64,000 bases of DNA, taken from the NCBI RefSeq assembly GCF_026339875.1, contig NZ_JAPEPZ010000001.1, forward strand, positions 7,440,001-7,504,000, read 5' to 3'. The notes beneath the pieces are model-generated. The model had not been told where the DNA came from and ran no database searches. It was given only the letters and a program-made list of their open reading frames with translations. This document shows, piece by piece, positions 60,246 through 64,000 of this stretch. The stretch's first letter is position 1. Each line of letters begins with the position of its first letter. Source of the stretch: Streptomyces sp. NBC_01571 (lineage in GTDB: Bacteria > Actinomycetota > Actinomycetes > Streptomycetales > Streptomycetaceae). The position numbers and the translations under genes were made by a program.

Positions 60246-63200
60246 CTATCTGTGGCCGATCGAGGCGAGGAATCCGTTGAGGCGGTCGAGCAACCGAACG
60301 GTTTCCTTGTGCTTGCTCACCAGAACATCGATGCCACGAGAGGTGAGTGTGTCCGGCGGGTTCTGGATCTCCGTGTCGAGGACCCTGCGGATCTTGTCGA
60401 GGCCGTTCCGGGCCTGCTTGAGGTCCGCGATGTGGTCGAAGGGCGTGCCGTCAGCCTTCCTCGCGACCACCTCACCGTTCGCCTCGCGGCGCGCGGCGTT
60501 GTAGTGGTTGTGGTTCGGCTGTGAGTTGATCTCGCCGACAGGATCCTTCTTGATGTTTTCGAGTTTCTCGAGCGCACGCTGCGCGCCGGTACTCAGCCCC
60601 AGTTCGCAGGGGTTGAGCCCCAGAGGATCACCCCAGGTGAGGGGGTTATGCACGTAGGTCGAGGGATTGGGTGCAGGGGTCAGCCCAAGAGGATCCAGAC
60701 TGAGGTAGCGGGCGGTGTCAGGGTCGTAGTAGCGGAAGTAGCTGTAGTGACTTCCTGTCTCCGAGTCGAAATACTGCCCAGCGAAGCGAAGGGGGCAATC
60801 CACTGCAGAGTCACTGCCCGTTGGAGCGGAGAGGGGATTTCCCCAGAGTGTGGTCCGTTGTTCCCATGGCACTTGGCCATCCGTGGTGACAAGCTCCGTC
60901 GGGCTCCCAGCGGTGTCCGTAATAACGGCATGGAATTGCGGGGTCAGGTGGCCTTCTCCGTTGTCATGCGCGATCTGAGCCAGGAAGGACGTGCCGGAAA
61001 CACGGCGTTGATGGGTGATCTGCGTGAGCGGAACGTGCGTGCCAGGGGCGTAGTCCCAGGACGTGGCCCGACCACCTGAGGCGAGTTGCTCGCAGAGACG
61101 CGCGTCGTCCCAGACGAAATCTGTGCGTTCCGTTTCCGATCCGTCGTCCGCCACACGGTACTTCGCGATACGACGACCGCGCGGGTCGTACACGTAATGC
61201 CACTGCTCGCTCGTCGGCGTCGTCAGCCTGGTCAGCCGATCCTGGGCGTTCCAGGTGTACGACCAGGTCAGACTCCGCCCATTGAGGAGCTTACGAATCT
61301 TGCGGACCATGCGGCCTTGGGCGTCGTACTCGTATCGAGTCCGGCCCGCACGACGGATCAGCGTTCCTTCGAACACCCGCTCCTCGGATTCCTCGCTGTC
61401 CGGAGCTGTGGCCCGGGTGAGGTTCCCTGCGGTGTCGTACGCGTAGGTCTCGGACCAGCCGTAAGCACGGATGCGTGACACTCGACCCATTGAGTCGAGG
61501 TCAAACTTCCGGGTACCAGTGGTGAGTTCGCGGATCTCGGTGAGGTATCCGTCGGCGCGGTAGGTGTAGCTGCGATGTTGTAGGAATCGGTAGCTCTCGG
61601 AGCTGCCCGGTGCCGCCAGGGTTTGCAGGGTGAGACGGTCGGTCTTGTCCCAGGTCTGGGCAAGGATGAGATCGGCGCCGATGCGGCGTTCGATCTCGCG
61701 CCCCGCAGCGTCGTATGCGAACCGCAAGTTGCCATGTGCCGTGCGTAGTTCAATGGGTTGGCTTGCCGCATCGTAGGCCCAGTGAGTGCTCAACCCAGAC
61801 GGTGTGTCACGCCTGGTACGGCGACCGAGCTCGTCGTAGGCGTACGCGACGGTGTGGTCGTTGACAGACTCTGTCAGAACTTGGCCGAGGTCATCGTAGG
61901 CAACGGCAAGTACCGCATCCGAGCTCACAGCGCGGATCAGACTGCCGTCCAGTCCGTATGTATAGGTCGTGGCGCGGCCCGCATGATCGACCTGTTCGGT
62001 GACACGCCCCCGTACATCGCGAGTGAAACGCAAGGTCTCTCCCGCTCCGTTCGTACGTGAGCGCAGAGCGCCTGAAGCGTCATGATCGTAGGCGAGGGTC
62101 CGGCCATTGAAGTCCGTCTCGGCAGTGAGTCGTCCGGCTTGGTCATAGGTGTACGACCAGGTCAGTCCTTGCGGATTGGTGACGCGGGTGAGGCGTAGCT
62201 CAGTGTCGTGGGTGAAGCAATATGTCGCGTCGTCAGGGTCGGTGCGGATGGCGGGGACGTCGAAAACGCCGTGTGCGTGGCGGACGACCTCGCCTGCTTG
62301 GTTGGTGTGCGACAGGAGGTTCCCCTCACCGTCCCAAGACCACAGCTCCTGTGTTTCATCCGGGTGTTGGATGCGCTGCGGTTTGCCCTCGATGGACCAG
62401 GACAGGCGGGTGCTGTGGCCGAGCGGATCGATGATCTCTGCGATTCGCCCGAATGAGTCCCTGTGGACGATCGTCGTGCGACCCAACTCGTCCGTGAGAG
62501 ACAGGGGGAGTCCAGCCGGGTTCACGCTCATGGTGCGGGTGTGGCCCAGTGCATCCGTGATGGCGACCAGGTGGCCTGAGATGTCATATGAGTGGTGGGT
62601 CTCGGCGCCGAGTGGATCGGTGGTGGTGAGGAGGTTGCCGTGCTCGTCATAGGCGTGCAGCCAGCGAGCTCCCCCGGGCTCGACGACCTCGGTCGGCAGG
62701 CCGAGGTCGTTGTAGGACGCTTGCACCGCTGCGTCGTCAGGCAGCGTGACCCGTGTGAGGTGCTCGGCATCGTCGTAGGTGTAGCGGGTGGTGCGGCCGA
62801 GCGGGTCAGTAACCGTGAGTGGCTTGGCGCCGTGCTCGTCCCACTCAGTGCGGGTCATGTTGCCGAGCTGGTCGGTCGCCTCCACCACCAGGCCCTCAGC
62901 GTTGTAGCGATGGACGCTGGTGTGGCCGAGGGAGTCGGTGTACGTGGTAGTGGATGCGGCGTCGTTGTAGGCAAGGGTGCCGGAGAGGATGCCGTCGATG
63001 CCCTCGGTGCGGGTGACGCGGCCGCGCTCGTCGTAGACGTAGGAGAACCAGGTGCCGTTGCGATCGGTCCACTTGGTCATCCGGCCCGCGTCGTCGTAGG
63101 CGAAGGTGAGTGGCTGGCCGCTGGAGTTGATGACCTCGCTGAGGTTGCCTGCCACGTCGTAGCCGTAGCGCATCACCACGGTCCCGCCCTCGCGCATAGA

Positions 63201-64000
63201 GTCCGAGGTGTAGGCGTCGGGGTCCTGGTCGAGCAGGCGCAGGGCGGTGATGCGGGGGCCGTCGGTGTCGACGGCGACGTAGTAGCCACCGGAGTGACGC
63301 AGGCCCAAAGGAACGCCGCTCGTGGTGCGTTCGACGTCGATGCGCATGCCATTGCGGTCCGACCAAGCATCGACGGGCAGGTGGAAGGTGCCGAACGATC
63401 CGGAGGGGAAGGGGGTGGTGAACGTGCGGCTGACACCAGCGTCAGGATCGGTGACTGTCATGACACCGTCCGGCTTGCCGTCCCACTCGAGAGGCCAGCG
63501 CGGGCCGGTCACCGGAAGGGTGGGCACGCCGGGCTCAGGCACCCCGTAGACCAGGCGCATGCCGTCAGCGGCGGCGAACACCACGCCCTCGCCATCGATC
63601 TGCACGCACTCGTCCAGCGTCGATATCCAGGTGGGGCCGAAGCAGACGCCGCCGCGGTAGGAGGACAGGTGGGTGCGCTGGAAGACGAGCGGGAGGGTGG
63701 CGGGCAGGGTGAGGTCGGTGGCCATCATCAGCATTGCGCCACTAGCCACGTCGATCGGCTCCCCCACGCAGGGGATTCGCTCGCCGTTGCGGGCCGCCGG
63801 GCCAAGCTCCACCAGATCAGGGCGAAGCGAGGGCGGGCGCATCAGCAGCTCCGCCTTGGACAGGCTCGGTGACACCCCGGCCCGCAGGACGCCGCTGCCC
63901 GCGCCGAGCGCGCCGCCGAAGATCATGCCGTCCTGGGCGGCCTGGTTGACCTCGTCCAGACTGAAGCCCTGTTGCAGGCCGGCGGCCATCTTCAGCGGCT
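60246..64000 (-). CDS. Rhs/YD-repeat polymorphic toxin protein, type-28-like tip (5' end outside window)
   Basis: 1251 codons are visible; the frame is open at the window edge, so the N-terminus is missing. An early DUF6531-like segment (CVGEPIDVASGAMLMMATDL) is followed by many YD repeats such as YGYDVAGNLSEVINSSGQPL and YTYDQAGRLTAETDFNGRTL, forming the shell that encloses the toxin. The Rhs core ends with YFDSETGSHYSYFRYYDPDT and DPLGLTPAPNPSTYVHNPLT. The last 120 residues (HYNAARREANGE, TPFDHIADLKQARNGLDKIR) resemble polymorphic toxin type 28. It is secreted or cell-surface, used against competing bacteria. The immunity gene follows. Confidence 0.88.
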   Translation of the reverse strand, partial: PLKMAAGLQQGFSLDEVNQAAQDGMIFGGALGAGSGVLRAGVSPSLSKAELLMRPPSLRPDLVELGPAARNGERIPCVGEPIDVASGAMLMMATDLTLPATLPLVFQRTHLSSYRGGVCFGPTWISTLDECVQIDGEGVVFAAADGMRLVYGVPEPGVPTLPVTGPRWPLEWDGKPDGVMTVTDPDAGVSRTFTTPFPSGSFGTFHLPVDAWSDRNGMRIDVERTTSGVPLGLRHSGGYYVAVDTDGPRITALRLLDQDPDAYTSDSMREGGTVVMRYGYDVAGNLSEVINSSGQPLTFAYDDAGRMTKWTDRNGTWFSYVYDERGRVTRTEGIDGILSGTLAYNDAASTTTYTDSLGHTSVHRYNAEGLVVEATDQLGNMTRTEWDEHGAKPLTVTDPLGRTTRYTYDDAEHLTRVTLPDDAAVQASYNDLGLPTEVVEPGGARWLHAYDEHGNLLTTTDPLGAETHHSYDISGHLVAITDALGHTRTMSVNPAGLPLSLTDELGRTTIVHRDSFGRIAEIIDPLGHSTRLSWSIEGKPQRIQHPDETQELWSWDGEGNLLSHTNQAGEVVRHAHGVFDVPAIRTDPDDATYCFTHDTELRLTRVTNPQGLTWSYTYDQAGRLTAETDFNGRTLAYDHDASGALRSRTNGAGETLRFTRDVRGRVTEQVDHAGRATTYTYGLDGSLIRAVSSDAVLAVAYDDLGQVLTESVNDHTVAYAYDELGRRTRRDTPSGLSTHWAYDAASQPIELRTAHGNLRFAYDAAGREIERRIGADLILAQTWDKTDRLTLQTLAAPGSSESYRFLQHRSYTYRADGYLTEIRELTTGTRKFDLDSMGRVSRIRAYGWSETYAYDTAGNLTRATAPDSEESEERVFEGTLIRRAGRTRYEYDAQGRMVRKIRKLLNGRSLTWSYTWNAQDRLTRLTTPTSEQWHYVYDPRGRRIAKYRVADDGSETERTDFVWDDARLCEQLASGGRATSWDYAPGTHVPLTQITHQRRVSGTSFLAQIAHDNGEGHLTPQFHAVITDTAGSPTELVTTDGQVPWEQRTTLWGNPLSAPTGSDSAVDCPLRFAGQYFDSETGSHYSYFRYYDPDTARYLSLDPLGLTPAPNPSTYVHNPLTWGDPLGLNPCELGLSTGAQRALEKLENIKKDPVGEINSQPNHNHYNAARREANGEVVARKADGTPFDHIADLKQARNGLDKIRRVLDTEIQNPPDTLTSRGIDVLVSKHKETVRLLDRLNGFLASIGHR

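Overview
The window is chromosomal DNA from a Streptomyces or a close relative. It has very high GC, GTG starts, strong third-position GC, and a gene order I recognise from Streptomyces: ptsH, lysine acetyltransferase, tdk, sepH, ferrochelatase, cutRS, DUF4193, dut, DUF3710, kdpDE, a trkA pair and a TRAM methyltransferase. No rRNA, tRNA or CRISPR array was seen.

From 1 to 38.8 kb lies ordinary core chromosome. It holds an M16 peptidase, a c-di-AMP riboswitch ahead of a LytM peptidase, HPr and a protein acetyltransferase, and the DUF5998, phosphodiesterase and thymidine kinase genes. Next come a VOC protein, a sulfurtransferase, SepH, an aldonolactone oxidase, an MFS exporter, ferrochelatase, IMPase and the CutRS two-component system. 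Then comes an actinobacterial block (DUF4193, DUF3093, dut, DUF3710, OB-fold, DUF3159, two TrkA-type proteins, KimA-like permease, TRAM methyltransferase), into which an alginate-lyase-family gene, a degenerate ABC ATPase and kdpDE are inserted. Several genes here (KdpDE, the TrkA pair, the KimA-like permease) point to potassium homeostasis.

From 38.7 to 56.0 kb is a foreign island inserted at the 3' end of the TRAM methyltransferase gene. That 3' end, with its downstream flank, recurs as a diverged direct repeat of about 260 bp at the far side. The left part looks like an uncharacterised defence locus. A 1526-residue GHKL/sacsin-like ATPase with a NO VEIN-type (DUF3883-like) nuclease tail faces a three-gene operon linked by ATGA overlaps. 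That operon encodes a PD-(D/E)XK nuclease fused to an N6-methylase-like domain whose motif IV reads APPV, a HsdS-like specificity subunit, and a protein with a HEPN-type RN-x3-H motif. An IS5-family element sits exactly between the two arms and damages neither. The middle part (49.2-53.8 kb) is a minimal AICE-like integrative element (int, xis, repSA-type initiator, GntR regulator) without a transfer gene. The right part holds an orphan Rhs toxin tip (HNH) with a DUF4262 partner, and a decayed TIGR02679 (Wadjet JetD-like) gene.

From 56.0 to 64 kb, mostly on the minus strand, is a polymorphic-toxin locus: a YD-repeat Rhs protein running off the window, with a type-28-like toxin tip and a CDI-type immunity gene. 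Beyond it lie an orphan NucA/NucB toxin tail with a partner gene, a broken holin/endolysin-like pair, and a second IS5-family element that appears to carry an Imm1 immunity gene inside its inverted repeats. The right half of the window is therefore a hotspot of conflict genes and their debris.
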